A stretch of DNA of 64,000 bases from JANNBN01 sp031430595 (GCA_031430595.1 JANPBU010000010.1:124001-188000); one strand, 5' to 3'. Numbered from the stretch's first letter, positions 51,081 through 61,800 are shown. The notes: generated by a model not told the origin, from the letters alone. Translations and numbers: made by a program.

Positions 51081-51500
51081 GTGAGGGTTCGAGGGGCGAG
51101 CTTTCGACCACTTCGACCTACCGAGACGAGAGTGACCTACGAACCGCAAGGTCGTGCCGATTGGGGCTTCGGTCGCACAAGTTTCCTCAGAGGCAAGGGA
51201 CACGCAATGGTCCCCGGTCCGGTTCAAGACAAACAATTTTTTCGATCACTTTGCGGTCTTCAAATCAAACTGCTGCCCCTTGCGTTCCGACACGGTCGGG
51301 CGAATCCTTGCCACACATGTCTCAAACTCGCCGCTAAACACAATCCCACAAGACCATTTCCAGGTGTCGCCGAAGCTCTCGCCTTAGAAAGTCGGATACT
51401 CGAACTTGAATCACAACTCGGCCTGGATCTGAGCATCGAACCCTGGATACCTCGGATTGTGAAGCCCAGACGAACCAACCACGACGGAGACCGACGCTAA
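51081..51500 (+). CDS. Small hypothetical protein with Cys-x2-Cys motif
   Basis: A 139-codon frame filling the gap between the kinase-like gene and the beta-galactosidase gene. The core FFRSLCGLQIKLLPLAFRHG followed by NPCHTCLKLA holds a CxxC pair plus one further Cys, suggesting a small metal site. The C-terminal part is helical and charged (AEALALESRILELESQLGL). I do not recognise it. The true start may be the ATG of MVPGPVQDK further in. No competing frame on the other strand is convincing. Confidence 0.5.
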   Translation: MRVRGASFRPLRPTETRVTYEPQGRADWGFGRTSFLRGKGHAMVPGPVQDKQFFRSLCGLQIKLLPLAFRHGRANPCHTCLKLAAKHNPTRPFPGVAEALALESRILELESQLGLDLSIEPWIPRIVKPRRTNHDGDRR

Positions 51501-51509
51501 CGTCGAACT

Positions 51510-54500
51510 GTGCCACCGACCTCGCCTCTTGAATCATTCGGACCAACCCCATGGGCACAACCCACTGTGACCGGAGTCGGACGATTAGCTAGTCGGTCTC
51601 CGCTCATTTCATTCGACGATATCGAGACTGCACGGCTCGGACGCGAAAGCTCACCGTGGTTTGCTTCACTTGACGGCACCTGGCAGTTCGTGTTCCGAAC
51701 AAGGCCAGAACTCGTCACCTGGAGCGACATCACTGCTGACATCACGGGCGTCGCACCCTCACCCGCGCCTTCACCGATCACCGTGCCAGGCACCTGGAAC
51801 ACGCAAGGCTGGGGCACACCTCACTACACGAACGTCTTAATGCCTTTCCCCCAAGAGCCGCCCTGCGTGCCGCTCGATGACAACCCGACAGGAATTTACA
51901 AGCGAACATTCGAACTCGATCCGTTGTGGTCGGCGCGACGCACGATTCTTCACCTCGGCGGCACCGATTCAATGCATATGGTATTCGTCAACGGCACCCC
52001 AATCGGCCTGGGAAAAGACACCCGACTGACATCGGAGTACGACATCACCAACGCACTCAAAAGTGGCTCCAACGATCTCGCCATCGTCGTCATCCGCTGG
52101 TCTGACGCCTCATGGCTTGAAGATCAAGATCAGTGGTGGATGGCTGGCATCACCCGAGAGGTACTGCTGCTTTCGGTTCCGCCAATCCACGTCTTTCATG
52201 TTTCGACTCGAACAGCGCTTGAAGGCGACACCGGGCTCCTTGAATGCGAAGCTCACGTACGATTTACTTCGACCCCGGTAACGGGTTCCTCGGTACGCGT
52301 ACGACTCGAAACGCACGATGCACACATTGTTGATGCTCGAATCAAATCAGACGATAAAAAGCCGCTCCCCTACATCCCCGGCGTATTGAGCGGCGCTCAA
52401 CCAGGACAACTAGAAGCTGCCGTGCACAGTTCAAACGAAGCTGTCCCTCTGAGTAAAGCTGAAGCCACCCAAGGGGTTCCGATTCTTGATCGACGATCAG
52501 CTGGCCAGACTGCCCAACACGGAAACGTGTTTCCCGGTCATCGAGTGCGGTTCAGTGTCGAAGTTCCGAACGTTGCTCAGTGGTCGTGCGAATCACCAAT
52601 TCAATACCGTGTGATCTTCACGCTCATAAACCCTGAAGGAACCGTGACCGAAATGGTCAGTACGCTGATTGGTTTCCGCGATGTTCGCCTTGGCACACGA
52701 GAACTACTGCTCAACGGTGTTGCGACTCTCATTCGCGGTGTGAACCGCCACGATCACGACGAACACTCAGGTTGTGTGCTCGATCGCACCACTATGCGCC
52801 TCGATATCGAAACAATGAAACGGCACAATATAAACGCCGTACGCATGAGCCATTACCCGCCAGACCCCTATGTACTTGACCTATGCGATGAAATTGGTCT
52901 GTGGGTTATCGACGAAACAAACCTTGAGACTCATGCCCGGTACCGAAGTTTGATCGTGGACCCGATCTACCAAAACGCCATGTTCGAACGACTCGTTCGC
53001 ATGGTTCGACGAGATGAAAACCACCCGAGCATTTTCGCATGGAGCCTTGGTAACGAGTCTGGGTACGGCCCGGTTCACGACGCCATGGCCGCGTGGGCAC
53101 GGGCCTACGACGAATCGCGGCTCGTGCATTACGAGGGCCCTCACCGCTATGACCTGGGGCCTCACGGCACCACCGCAACCGACCTCATTTGCCCCATGTA
53201 CCCGTCGATAGAACGGCTTCAGGAATGGGCCGACCGACAAACCACCTCCCCCGACGATGAACGACCCGTGATCCTTTGCGAGTATTCCCATGCCATGGGT
53301 AACTCGAACGGAAGCCTGAGTGATCACGACGACCTGTTTCGAAACAACCATGGTTTGCAAGGTGGCTTTATCTGGGAGTGGATAGATCACGGAATCGCTG
53401 TAGATACCGACATCACCGGCAGAACTACATGGGCCTATGGTGGCTACTTTGGAGACGAGCCAAACGATGGGGCGTTCGTTGCCGATGGACTTGTTTGGCC
53501 CGACCGCCAACCCCATCCCGGTTTGATTGAGGCGATGCATATTTGGCAACCGGTACGCACTGTACTCACATCAAATGGGAAACTTCATGTTTCGAACGAA
53601 CGTGACCACTGCACGCTTTCAGACCTGAGGTGCACTTACGAATGGCGCATTGATGGGGTAATTGTCGATTCCGGCCCATTTGTCTTCGGTGAAATTGAAC
53701 CCAGTTCTAGCGCGCTCGTTGACCTTCCACACCAAACCCCTAACGTGGTTGCGGCGAGAAGCAACGGAACGAATGAAATTCACCTTGACCTTCGCTGGTC
53801 ACTCACCGTCAATACCTCCTGGGCGACAGCAGGCTATGTAGTTGCATGGGATCAGTGCGATCTGACCAATCACAGCCAAACATCTAACAGTCCGTCAGCA
53901 GCAATTGAAGGGTTCGGCTTGACAAGTCCGAACATCGAAATGATCGACGACGTGTTGGTGGTCTCTGGGCAGCAAAGTTGTATTCGCCACAGCGCTTCGG
54001 GCACGATGATCAGGTACGAAATCGAACACAAGCCACTCATTACCGGTCACCCCCAATTTCGCGTGACTCGCGCACTCATCGATAACGACGGAGTACCCGA
54101 AGGCACACTCGGCCTACCAGGCATCGGCCGCACCTGGGATTCTTGGGGTTTAGCGAAGGCTGCGACCCGACGGGTCTCAGACGTCAATCGTATGAGCGGG
54201 CAACTCGTCATCAGCGACACCCTCACTATTACTCCGCCTGGTGCCAATGGTGCTTCGATTACTGCGACTGAAACTCGAACGTTTGAACCCGGGGGTGCCA
54301 TCCGGTTCGAGTACGAAGCACACGTACCAAACGAACTAGGCGACTTGCCTCGACTCGGCACGGTGTTCCACCTGAGCCACCTCAACGAACTTGAATGGTT
54401 TGGCCTTGGGCCCCACGAGACGTATAGCGATCGCCTGTCGGCTGCCACGGTTGGACGTTACGTGAGTACCGTTGCCGACCAATATGTTCCATACATCCAC

Positions 54501-54830
54501 CCCCAAGATCACGGGCGACACGAACGTACGCGCTGGGTCGCTGTACACAACGGCACGGTTGGCGTGCTGGTGAGTGCACCCACAGATGAACTCTTTAGTT
54601 TTTCGGCCCGAAACTTTGACGACGACGACCTCAGCGAGGCTAACACCACATCAGATCTCATCCCACGTGCCCATACCGTTTTGTCGATCGACCACAAAAT
54701 TCGCGGGGTCGGTACAGGCTCATGTGGGCCCGACACGTTGACGCAATATCGAATCGGCGGCGGAACATATCGTTGGTCGTTCACGATTTCACCGTGGATC
54801 CCGCCTCAAAGTACCGCTCCAAAAAGGTAA
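51510..54830 (+). CDS. lacZ: Beta-galactosidase (LacZ-type, GH2)
   Basis: A 1106-residue GH2 beta-galactosidase with the full LacZ domain order: jelly roll (VPGTWNTQGWGTPHYTNV), two Ig-like domains, TIM barrel and a C-terminal beta-sandwich (Bgal small chain). In the barrel, RMSHYPPDPYVLDLCDEIG, the acid/base Glu516 in SLGNESGYG and the nucleophile Glu591 in LCEYSHAMGNSNG are intact. The start is a GTG ten bases after the small gene before it. No lactose permease or LacI regulator is adjacent, so its natural substrate may be a beta-galactoside from plant or algal glycans. Confidence 0.95.
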   Translation: MPPTSPLESFGPTPWAQPTVTGVGRLASRSPLISFDDIETARLGRESSPWFASLDGTWQFVFRTRPELVTWSDITADITGVAPSPAPSPITVPGTWNTQGWGTPHYTNVLMPFPQEPPCVPLDDNPTGIYKRTFELDPLWSARRTILHLGGTDSMHMVFVNGTPIGLGKDTRLTSEYDITNALKSGSNDLAIVVIRWSDASWLEDQDQWWMAGITREVLLLSVPPIHVFHVSTRTALEGDTGLLECEAHVRFTSTPVTGSSVRVRLETHDAHIVDARIKSDDKKPLPYIPGVLSGAQPGQLEAAVHSSNEAVPLSKAEATQGVPILDRRSAGQTAQHGNVFPGHRVRFSVEVPNVAQWSCESPIQYRVIFTLINPEGTVTEMVSTLIGFRDVRLGTRELLLNGVATLIRGVNRHDHDEHSGCVLDRTTMRLDIETMKRHNINAVRMSHYPPDPYVLDLCDEIGLWVIDETNLETHARYRSLIVDPIYQNAMFERLVRMVRRDENHPSIFAWSLGNESGYGPVHDAMAAWARAYDESRLVHYEGPHRYDLGPHGTTATDLICPMYPSIERLQEWADRQTTSPDDERPVILCEYSHAMGNSNGSLSDHDDLFRNNHGLQGGFIWEWIDHGIAVDTDITGRTTWAYGGYFGDEPNDGAFVADGLVWPDRQPHPGLIEAMHIWQPVRTVLTSNGKLHVSNERDHCTLSDLRCTYEWRIDGVIVDSGPFVFGEIEPSSSALVDLPHQTPNVVAARSNGTNEIHLDLRWSLTVNTSWATAGYVVAWDQCDLTNHSQTSNSPSAAIEGFGLTSPNIEMIDDVLVVSGQQSCIRHSASGTMIRYEIEHKPLITGHPQFRVTRALIDNDGVPEGTLGLPGIGRTWDSWGLAKAATRRVSDVNRMSGQLVISDTLTITPPGANGASITATETRTFEPGGAIRFEYEAHVPNELGDLPRLGTVFHLSHLNELEWFGLGPHETYSDRLSAATVGRYVSTVADQYVPYIHPQDHGRHERTRWVAVHNGTVGVLVSAPTDELFSFSARNFDDDDLSEANTTSDLIPRAHTVLSIDHKIRGVGTGSCGPDTLTQYRIGGGTYRWSFTISPWIPPQSTAPKR

Positions 54831-54914
54831 GGGGAAGGTAAGCGTGCAGGATGAGTTTGATATGACCAGCCACAAACACTCGACAACCATCGTCGAAACG
54901 ACGACGATGGGTAG

Positions 54915-55619
54915 GTGAGTTTCGTAACCAGTACCGTCCTGCTCGCCGAAGACGATCGAGCAGTCAGAGAGTCACTAGAGCGCGCCCTTCGTCTCGACGG
55001 ATACACCGTTATAGCGATGGCAAACGGTGCGCTTGCACTTGAATATCTAGAGCTTCATACGGTCGACGTCATCATGCTCGACATGATGATGCCCGAACTC
55101 GACGGGCTGACCGTATGCCGCCGACTTCGTGCAAGAGGTGACCATACGCCGATCATTATGGTGACGGCCCGCACCGAAACCGCTGATCGCGTGTCGGGCC
55201 TTGACGCAGGGGCCGACGACTACCTCCCCAAGCCATTCGTTCTGGACGAACTACTCGCTCGTTTGCGTGCATTGACGCGCCGGTGGCGCACCCCTGAGTC
55301 AACGTCGTCAACCATGCTTCGCCTCGATGACCTCACGCTCGACCTCACCGGCCGACGGGTGATGCGGGGTGATCGACCCATCGAACTGTCAAAAACTGAG
55401 TTTGATTTGCTCGAATTGTTTCTACTGAACGTTTCGATCGTGCTTACCCAATCGGCGATTTATGAGAAAATTTGGGGGTACGACTTTGGGCCTGATTCGA
55501 AGAACCTGGCGGTCTACGTTGGTTACCTTCGGCGTAAAACTGAAGAAAACGGTGAACCACGTCTGTTGCAAACAGTTCGAGGGGTGGGTTACGTGGCCCG
55601 AATCGACGCAGCGCCGTGA
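54915..55619 (+). CDS. OmpR-family response regulator (MprA-like)
   Basis: A 234-residue response regulator starting with GTG. The receiver has LLAEDDRAVRE, the phosphoacceptor in VIMLDMMMPELDG, MVTARTE and the lysine in YLPKPFVLDE. The winged helix has LSKTEFDLLELFL and the GYLRRKTEE recognition region. The overall sequence resembles the mycobacterial MprA type. It overlaps the following kinase gene by four bases. Confidence 0.93.
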   Translation: MSFVTSTVLLAEDDRAVRESLERALRLDGYTVIAMANGALALEYLELHTVDVIMLDMMMPELDGLTVCRRLRARGDHTPIIMVTARTETADRVSGLDAGADDYLPKPFVLDELLARLRALTRRWRTPESTSSTMLRLDDLTLDLTGRRVMRGDRPIELSKTEFDLLELFLLNVSIVLTQSAIYEKIWGYDFGPDSKNLAVYVGYLRRKTEENGEPRLLQTVRGVGYVARIDAAP

Positions 55620-57004
55620 CACTTCGGTCGCGCTTCGCACTTACCGTTGCGTTGGTGGCAACGCTTGCCACACTGATCGCCGCCCTCTTGAGTTATCGCT
55701 CAACAGAGGTACGTCTCGATCGCGCCGTCAATCAATCGCTTGTTTCCGGAATTGATCGCCAAATTGAACGAATTACTCATCGATCTCCACGGGCGCGCCG
55801 CAACGATGAACTGCGGTTTCCGGGTGCTCGCGACCCACGAGGGATCAACGATGGGCCAGGTTTGAGCGAAGAACTCCTTGCCCTCCAATTGCTTGATCAG
55901 GAGGGAAACATCGTCCAAGCCGTTGGGCCGATCGAGTTGCCCATCGATGATGCAGATCGAGAGCTCGCTGCGACACCAGAGAATTCTCGGACCCCCAAAA
56001 CGCGCCTGCGAACCGTGAAGATTGGTTCAGACCGCTACCGGATTGCAACCAAAGCCATTCCCGGATTTGGCGGAATTCAAGCGGCTCGAAACGTTGAAGA
56101 AAACGCAGCGGTCCTTTCTGAACTGTTGAAGCAACTTGCGTTTCTCGTCGTTGCGACCAGCACTGCAGCGGCAATAGCTGGCTGGATGATGGCCCGCACA
56201 GCTACAAAAAGCCTTCGAGCCCTGACGGTAACCGCATCCACAATCGCCGACACTGGTGACTTGTCGCACCGGGTGGGAACTTCAACTCAAGGAAACGATG
56301 AGGCCTCCAAACTGGCATCAGCGTTTGATCGAATGACCAGCGCGCTTGCTACTTCACGCGACCAACAAAAGCGCCTCGTTCAAGATGCCAGCCACGAACT
56401 ACGAACCCCCCTAACGTCACTTCGAACGAACTTGGCTGTGCTTCCGAAGCTCGATCGTTTGAGTGTTGAGGACCGCGAACGGCTCGTCAACGACGTTCGA
56501 TCTGAAGTAGAAGAACTTGTTGTGTTGGTCGATGAACTCGTCGATCACGCTACGCAAGCACGAGGAGACGAAGCACCCGAGATCGTATTTTTGGCCGATG
56601 TGGCGAGGTCGTGTGTTGCAAGAGTAACGAGGAGAACCGGTCGAGAGATCAACATCGAATCCGATCAATCCGCGGTTTTGGTACCGCCGAGTTCAATCGA
56701 GCGGGCGATATTGAACCTCATCAACAATGCAGTCAAGTTCGCCCCAGCTGGTTCAACAATCACCGTGACGATTGCACAGGGAACCACCACGGTCACCGAC
56801 CAAGGGACGGGTATTGCACCTGAGGACCTCACGAGGGTCTTCGACCGATTTTACCGGGCGGTCGACAAACAGGGGCTTCCAGGCTCGGGGCTTGGGCTGT
56901 CGATTGTTTCTGACGTTGCGCATCGTTGGGGCGGAAGCGTAAGGGCACAGAACGCAGCCCCGCACGGTGCCGCAGTATCGATCACCCTCCCGTTGGCACC
57001 GTAA
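55616..57004 (+). CDS. Two-component sensor histidine kinase (MprB-like)
   Basis: A 462-residue membrane sensor kinase. Two membrane helices (near residues 8-25 and 170-192) surround a periplasm-side domain of about 145 residues; a HAMP linker follows (RTATKSLRALTVTASTIADTGDLSHRV). The HisKA acceptor lies in DASHELRTPLTSLRTN, and the ATPase domain has NLINNAVKFAP, TDQGTGIAPEDL and GLPGSGLGLSIV. The start overlaps the regulator's stop. Its coupling with the MprA-like regulator indicates a cell-envelope stress type system, by analogy only. Confidence 0.93.
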   Translation: MTLRSRFALTVALVATLATLIAALLSYRSTEVRLDRAVNQSLVSGIDRQIERITHRSPRARRNDELRFPGARDPRGINDGPGLSEELLALQLLDQEGNIVQAVGPIELPIDDADRELAATPENSRTPKTRLRTVKIGSDRYRIATKAIPGFGGIQAARNVEENAAVLSELLKQLAFLVVATSTAAAIAGWMMARTATKSLRALTVTASTIADTGDLSHRVGTSTQGNDEASKLASAFDRMTSALATSRDQQKRLVQDASHELRTPLTSLRTNLAVLPKLDRLSVEDRERLVNDVRSEVEELVVLVDELVDHATQARGDEAPEIVFLADVARSCVARVTRRTGREINIESDQSAVLVPPSSIERAILNLINNAVKFAPAGSTITVTIAQGTTTVTDQGTGIAPEDLTRVFDRFYRAVDKQGLPGSGLGLSIVSDVAHRWGGSVRAQNAAPHGAAVSITLPLAP

Positions 57005-57008
57005 TCGG

Positions 57009-57779
57009 ATGCTCAGCGATATAGAGCGCGAGTACTCCCCCAGCTCGGTACTTCAATCGCTTGGCACCACCCTCGAAACGGAGATTGGCCGGTATGTATC
57101 ACTCAGTAATGACGCATATGAAACCCACAAGTTTGCCGAGATTACGTATGGGCCAAAACCCCGAAACAACATTCTGATTCTCGATCACCCCCAACCCCCA
57201 AAGAAGGCGCTGATCTATGTACACGGAGGTTATTGGCAAGAACTGTCTGCCCGCGATTCGCTGTTTGGTGCATCCGATGCACTTCGAAACGGCTTGGGTT
57301 TTGGTTCGATTGGTTACACGCTCACACCAAATATATCACTCAGAGCGATATGTCACGAGATTGTCTCTGCCATAAGGGCGATCCGAAAACACTTCCCAGG
57401 TACCGACCTCATCTTGGCAGGTAGCTCCGCAGGCGCTCACCTTTGCGCCTGGGTGCTTCACGAGCAACCGTTGTTGATCAGCGAGGTAATTCTGATGTCG
57501 GGGATCTATGACCTTCGACCCCTTGTTGGCACGTACATCAACGCAAAGGTTGGCCTGAGTATCGACGAAGCTGCGCAACTGAGCCCGCTGCTACTGACGC
57601 CCCCCAACCTTGACCGCTCGCGAGTCACGATCGCCGTTGGCGAATTCGAAACCAACGCTTTTCGTGAACAATCAGAAGCCTACGCCCGAATTGTCGGTGT
57701 GGAATGCACCAGTATCACATCACGGCATCATTTTGATCTTCCGTTCGAACTCGGTAGGTGGTTGACCCGGCCTCGTTAA
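57009..57779 (+). CDS. Alpha/beta hydrolase, kynurenine formamidase-like
   Basis: A 256-residue alpha/beta hydrolase with the HGGYW motif (YVHGGYWQE) that marks the arylformamidase/kynurenine formamidase group, the nucleophile in AGSSAGAHL, and the histidine near the end in SRHHFDLP. Formamidases of this type cleave N-formyl groups, and the downstream NRPS contains a formyltransferase domain, so a linked formyl chemistry is worth considering. The frame extends upstream into the kinase gene; the ATG of MLSDIERE five bases after that stop is used. Substrate assignment is inference. Confidence 0.75.
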   Translation: MLSDIEREYSPSSVLQSLGTTLETEIGRYVSLSNDAYETHKFAEITYGPKPRNNILILDHPQPPKKALIYVHGGYWQELSARDSLFGASDALRNGLGFGSIGYTLTPNISLRAICHEIVSAIRAIRKHFPGTDLILAGSSAGAHLCAWVLHEQPLLISEVILMSGIYDLRPLVGTYINAKVGLSIDEAAQLSPLLLTPPNLDRSRVTIAVGEFETNAFREQSEAYARIVGVECTSITSRHHFDLPFELGRWLTRPR

Positions 57780-57885
57780 CAGAAGGACGATCTGTTTAGT
57801 TTTCCTCTATTTTGACTATTTGCAGATGAATATCAGACCAGATACCGTTGTGATTCCCATAGGTACAAATCACCGAGGCGGTATT

Positions 57886-58824
57886 ATGAGTCAACTAAAT
57901 GCGGTCGAAGACCCAACACAGTTTTGCGACGATCCTTGCGAAACTCGACGCAAACTCGACTTTCATATCGAGTTGTCATTGCTTAATCGCAGTCGTCTAG
58001 AGCCGACACTGCCCGGGGTGCTTACGCCTGAAAGTATCGCCGAGTGCCACGCATCTGAACGTCGCGAGAACCAGTTCATGTTCACCGAACTTGGCAAAAT
58101 AAGCGCGCTTGCGACCGAGGCACCGGCCACTCCAAGTGAGTTTGGCGAATGGTTCGATGAACTCCGACACAACGGACCAGGTCAATACGACCCCCTTTTT
58201 GACTATCTCGCCGAAGAAGCAACCTACGAAGAACTTCGGTGGTTCATTCGACAAGAGGTAGCTGGGGAAGCTGGCTTCGAAGACCTTGTCGCTATGGTGC
58301 AACTCAAGATGCCTCAACAGGCGAAACTTGAGCTTGCTCGCAACTACTGGGACGAAATGGGGCACGGGAAACCTGCTGGCATGCACGGCCCTTTACTTTG
58401 CAGGGTTGCAGAAGTACTAAATGTGCAGCAGACGCCTCTCGAAGACACCGTTTGGGAATCGTTAGCGTTGGCAAACCTCATGGTCGCAGTGACTTACAAC
58501 CGACGCTTCGCCTATCACGGGCTGGGCGCATTGGGCGCAATCGAACTCACTGCCCCAACCCGCGCCGTAAAGGTGGTCGAAGCCCTTGAGCGCCTCGGCG
58601 TTGATCGCGATGCCAGCCACTACTTTCGGTTGCACGCAACGGTTGACATCAGACACTGGCGTGGATGGCGCGACAACATTGTCGAACCGATTGTTAAACA
58701 GTCTCCTCATGTCGTGCAGGCAATGGCCGAAGGAGCGCTTCTACGCCTTAACGCCGGGGCTCGAACATTTGATCGCTATCGGCGCGAGTTCGGCCTCTGT
58801 GCGCCGCTTGCGGAACTTCAATAG
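57886..58824 (+). CDS. Haem-oxygenase-fold diiron oxidase (HDO-like)
   Basis: A 312-residue protein of the iron-containing redox enzyme family with a haem-oxygenase-like fold. Likely metal residues form the family pattern: Glu124 and Glu128 in QEVAGEAGFED, Asp156/Glu157 with His167 in YWDEMGHGKPAGMH, and His250, Asp254 and His257 in HATVDIRHW. Relatives such as SznF, BesC and the mgo/pvf cluster enzymes do N-oxygenation, C-C cleavage or desaturation on amino acids. The ATG at 57886 is preferred because GAGGCGG precedes it; a TTG at 57820 opens the frame. The NRPS gene follows by 21 bases, so the two are cotranscribed. Confidence 0.85.
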   Translation: MSQLNAVEDPTQFCDDPCETRRKLDFHIELSLLNRSRLEPTLPGVLTPESIAECHASERRENQFMFTELGKISALATEAPATPSEFGEWFDELRHNGPGQYDPLFDYLAEEATYEELRWFIRQEVAGEAGFEDLVAMVQLKMPQQAKLELARNYWDEMGHGKPAGMHGPLLCRVAEVLNVQQTPLEDTVWESLALANLMVAVTYNRRFAYHGLGALGAIELTAPTRAVKVVEALERLGVDRDASHYFRLHATVDIRHWRGWRDNIVEPIVKQSPHVVQAMAEGALLRLNAGARTFDRYRREFGLCAPLAELQ

Positions 58825-58868
58825 CTGACGACGCTGACGACGCCGATGACGCCGATGACGCCGATGAC
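58824..58868. repeat. Five tandem 9-bp units spanning the NRPS start
   Basis: Two GCTGACGAC units are followed by three GCCGATGAC units. The first base is the last base of the HDO stop codon; the later units provide three in-frame ATG codons at 58846, 58855 and 58864. No conventional ribosome site is seen, so the repeat occupies the place where one would sit. Confidence 0.85.
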
Positions 58869-61800
58869 CCACCCAGCAACACGACGGTGCTTTGTTGTTG
58901 GAATGGGGGCTCTGGCCAAGGCCTGTATTGAGATCTTGTTGGCCAACGATTGGGACGTACTCGGAACCCACTCATCAGACCGCTCACTCGCAAACACTTC
59001 CGACAGCAAGGCTGTGGCCCATTACGAAACGCTCACCGGGTTTGTACAAGCACTTACAAACTCACCATTTGATTTTCTCTTCAGCCTCAACAACTCGTGG
59101 ATCATCCCGCCGGAAGTAATCGAACTCGCTGGGACGGGAACAATCAACTATCACGATTCGCCCCTTCCTCGATATGCAGGTGTACATGCCACCAGTTGGG
59201 CAATCATGAACGGAGAAACGCATCATGCGGTCACGTTTCACGAAGTGAACGCTGGCATAGATGATGGTGACATCTATCGGCAACAGGTTGTTTCGGTGAG
59301 CGAAAGCGATACGGCGTTCACGCTCAATGCGAAGTGCTTTGAGGTAGCCATCAAGACCTTTGCCTCACTCGTTCTTGATTTGGGTAAAGGTATTTCCGAG
59401 CGAACCCCGCAGCCAACGACAGGGCGAAGCTACTTCGGGAGGTACGACCGACCGCCTTGCGGCGCGATCATCGATTTTCGTAAGACAACTGAGGAATTAA
59501 ACTACCTCATTCGGGCGCTCGACTTTGGTACAACACTCAACCCGCTCGGCATCCCAAAAATGTTGGTGGGCTCTTGTTTCGTTGCGGTTCGTTCCAGTTC
59601 AGTTGTGCGAACCAATAACGATCAGTTACACCAGCAACCGGGGCGCCTCATCCGTCAGGATGCTGACTCGATTGATGTAGCCACTGCAAACGCAACACTT
59701 CGGCTGAGCAATTTCTCAACGCTTGACGGCTGCGCGTTAACAGTTGAAGAAGTGCTCAATCTCGGCGTGATGACCGTGGGAGACATCTTTGCTGCCGTCG
59801 ACCCGCACACTCAACACCAGGTGTTTGAGGTCGGTCGGTCAGCGGCACGATTCGAGCAGGCATGGGTCGACAAATTGCGCTTGGTTCGTACTAGTCCTTC
59901 TCCGTTTCAGCTCGGGCCAGGAACGTCGAGGATCGTCGCCTATACAGATGCTGTCCGGCTCGAACACCTCGCGCTGGCACTGAGCGAAGCCCCGGGCCAG
60001 TTCGGTGACCACCAACACAAACCCCAACCCACACACCAGCCCACACACCTTGCTACGGCGGCTATCTATTTACTCTTCCAACGGTTGTCCGAGCTTCAAT
60101 CCGATGATCACTTCGCCATTGCGCTTGAAACCAGTCGACTCGAAGCAGGTTCCATATTCGCGAAGTGGGTACCGATGTCGCTCGACCCCTCCACCAACGA
60201 AATCAATATAGACCGCACCTTCGATGCCCTTCTTCAGCTGACTTTCAAAAAGCTAAGCGAATCGGTAAGGCTCCAAACGTATGCACACGATGTATTTATT
60301 CGCCATCCCGACCTTCGAGGTTTACACACACCCCGTTATAACGTCGGCATCACGTTTGCTACACGCCATGAAATACACACAGACGATGTCGAACTCATCT
60401 TCAATCTCGCCGACATCGAGAAACCAACGCTGAGCCATGGCGGGCGACTCGAACGGTGGCAGGTCGAAAGTATCGACAAGGCGCTCGCCTCAATCGTTAA
60501 ACATGGCATCACACACCCGGGCGCACCACTTAACGAATTTCCGCTTTTGTCTCAGACCGACCATACGTTGATGGTGGATACGTGGAATGCGACCGCTGCG
60601 CCACTTCAAGATGTCTGTGTCCACGACTTGATTTCTGCAACGATCGCCAAGTTCCCAGATTCGCCAGCCGTGCGATGCGGTCTTCATTCGTACACATACA
60701 GTGAGCTCGGTCAATTGAGTGATGATGTGGCCACCCAACTCAGGGTTGCCGGCGTAGTTCGAGGCGACGTAGTCGCAGTGTGTCTCAATCGTTCAAGCTT
60801 TATGGTGGTAGCTCTTATTGGCATCTTAAAAGCGGGGGCAGCGTATGTTCCGATAGACCCTACGTACCCTGATGATCGGCTGCATACGATCGTTACCGGC
60901 TCGACCCCGCTGGTCGTATTGACCTCTGCTGACCACAGAATGCGGTTTGCCGACGTAGATAAAATAGTTTGTATCCTCGACGCTGAAACCACAACCCCGC
61001 GGTCACCGCAGAAGGCAACGGCATTTGCAGCCCCCAACTGCACGCCCGATGATCTTGCCTATGTGATCTACACCTCGGGTTCAACTGGGCAACCCAAAGG
61101 TGTAGAGATTCGTCACCGAGGGTTGGTCAATCACAGCCTCGCCGTTGCTGCCAACTACGGGCTCGGGCCGAGCAGCCGACTGTTGTGCTCGGCCTCAATC
61201 GGATTCGATGTTGCTGGCGAGCAAATCTATCCGGCGCTTTTCTCGGGCGCTGAAATTGTGGTGAGACCTGACGACCTGTTCGAATCGTTCTCGCGGTTCA
61301 ACACGTTTATTTCAAACGAAGCCATCACGGCAATGGTGCTTCCAACAGCTTATTGGCATGAGTGGGTTCGAGAGCTTTCACACCTTCGGGCGTCGCCTCC
61401 TAAGAGTTTGCAATCACTCAGTGTTGGCACGGAAAAGGCCCTCGGATCATCGCTTCAGGAATGGATCAAGGTGAGTGGGGGTCAGGTACGGTTCTTTCAG
61501 GGGTATGGCCCGACAGAGACAACCATTACCTCGACCATGCTGGTGCACGAGGGTAGCGAGATTGACCCCAATCGGCCGCTCTCGATTGGGCGACCGCTAC
61601 CAAATACTCAGGTGTACGTGCTCGACCGGTACCTTCATCCGGTTCCGGTTGGTGCCGTCGGCGAAATGTACATTGGCGGGGTTGGCCTCGCCCGCGGGTA
61701 CCGTGGTCAGCCCGAACTTACCGCCGAGAAATTCGTGCCTCACCCATTCCGCAACAACGAATTGGTTTACCGAACCGGCGATCTTGGGTGGATGGAACCA

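Noticed and set aside
57812..57845. TTGACT as a -35 box before the diiron oxidase gene
   Set aside because: No acceptable -10 hexamer lies at 16-18 bases from it, so I do not call a promoter.
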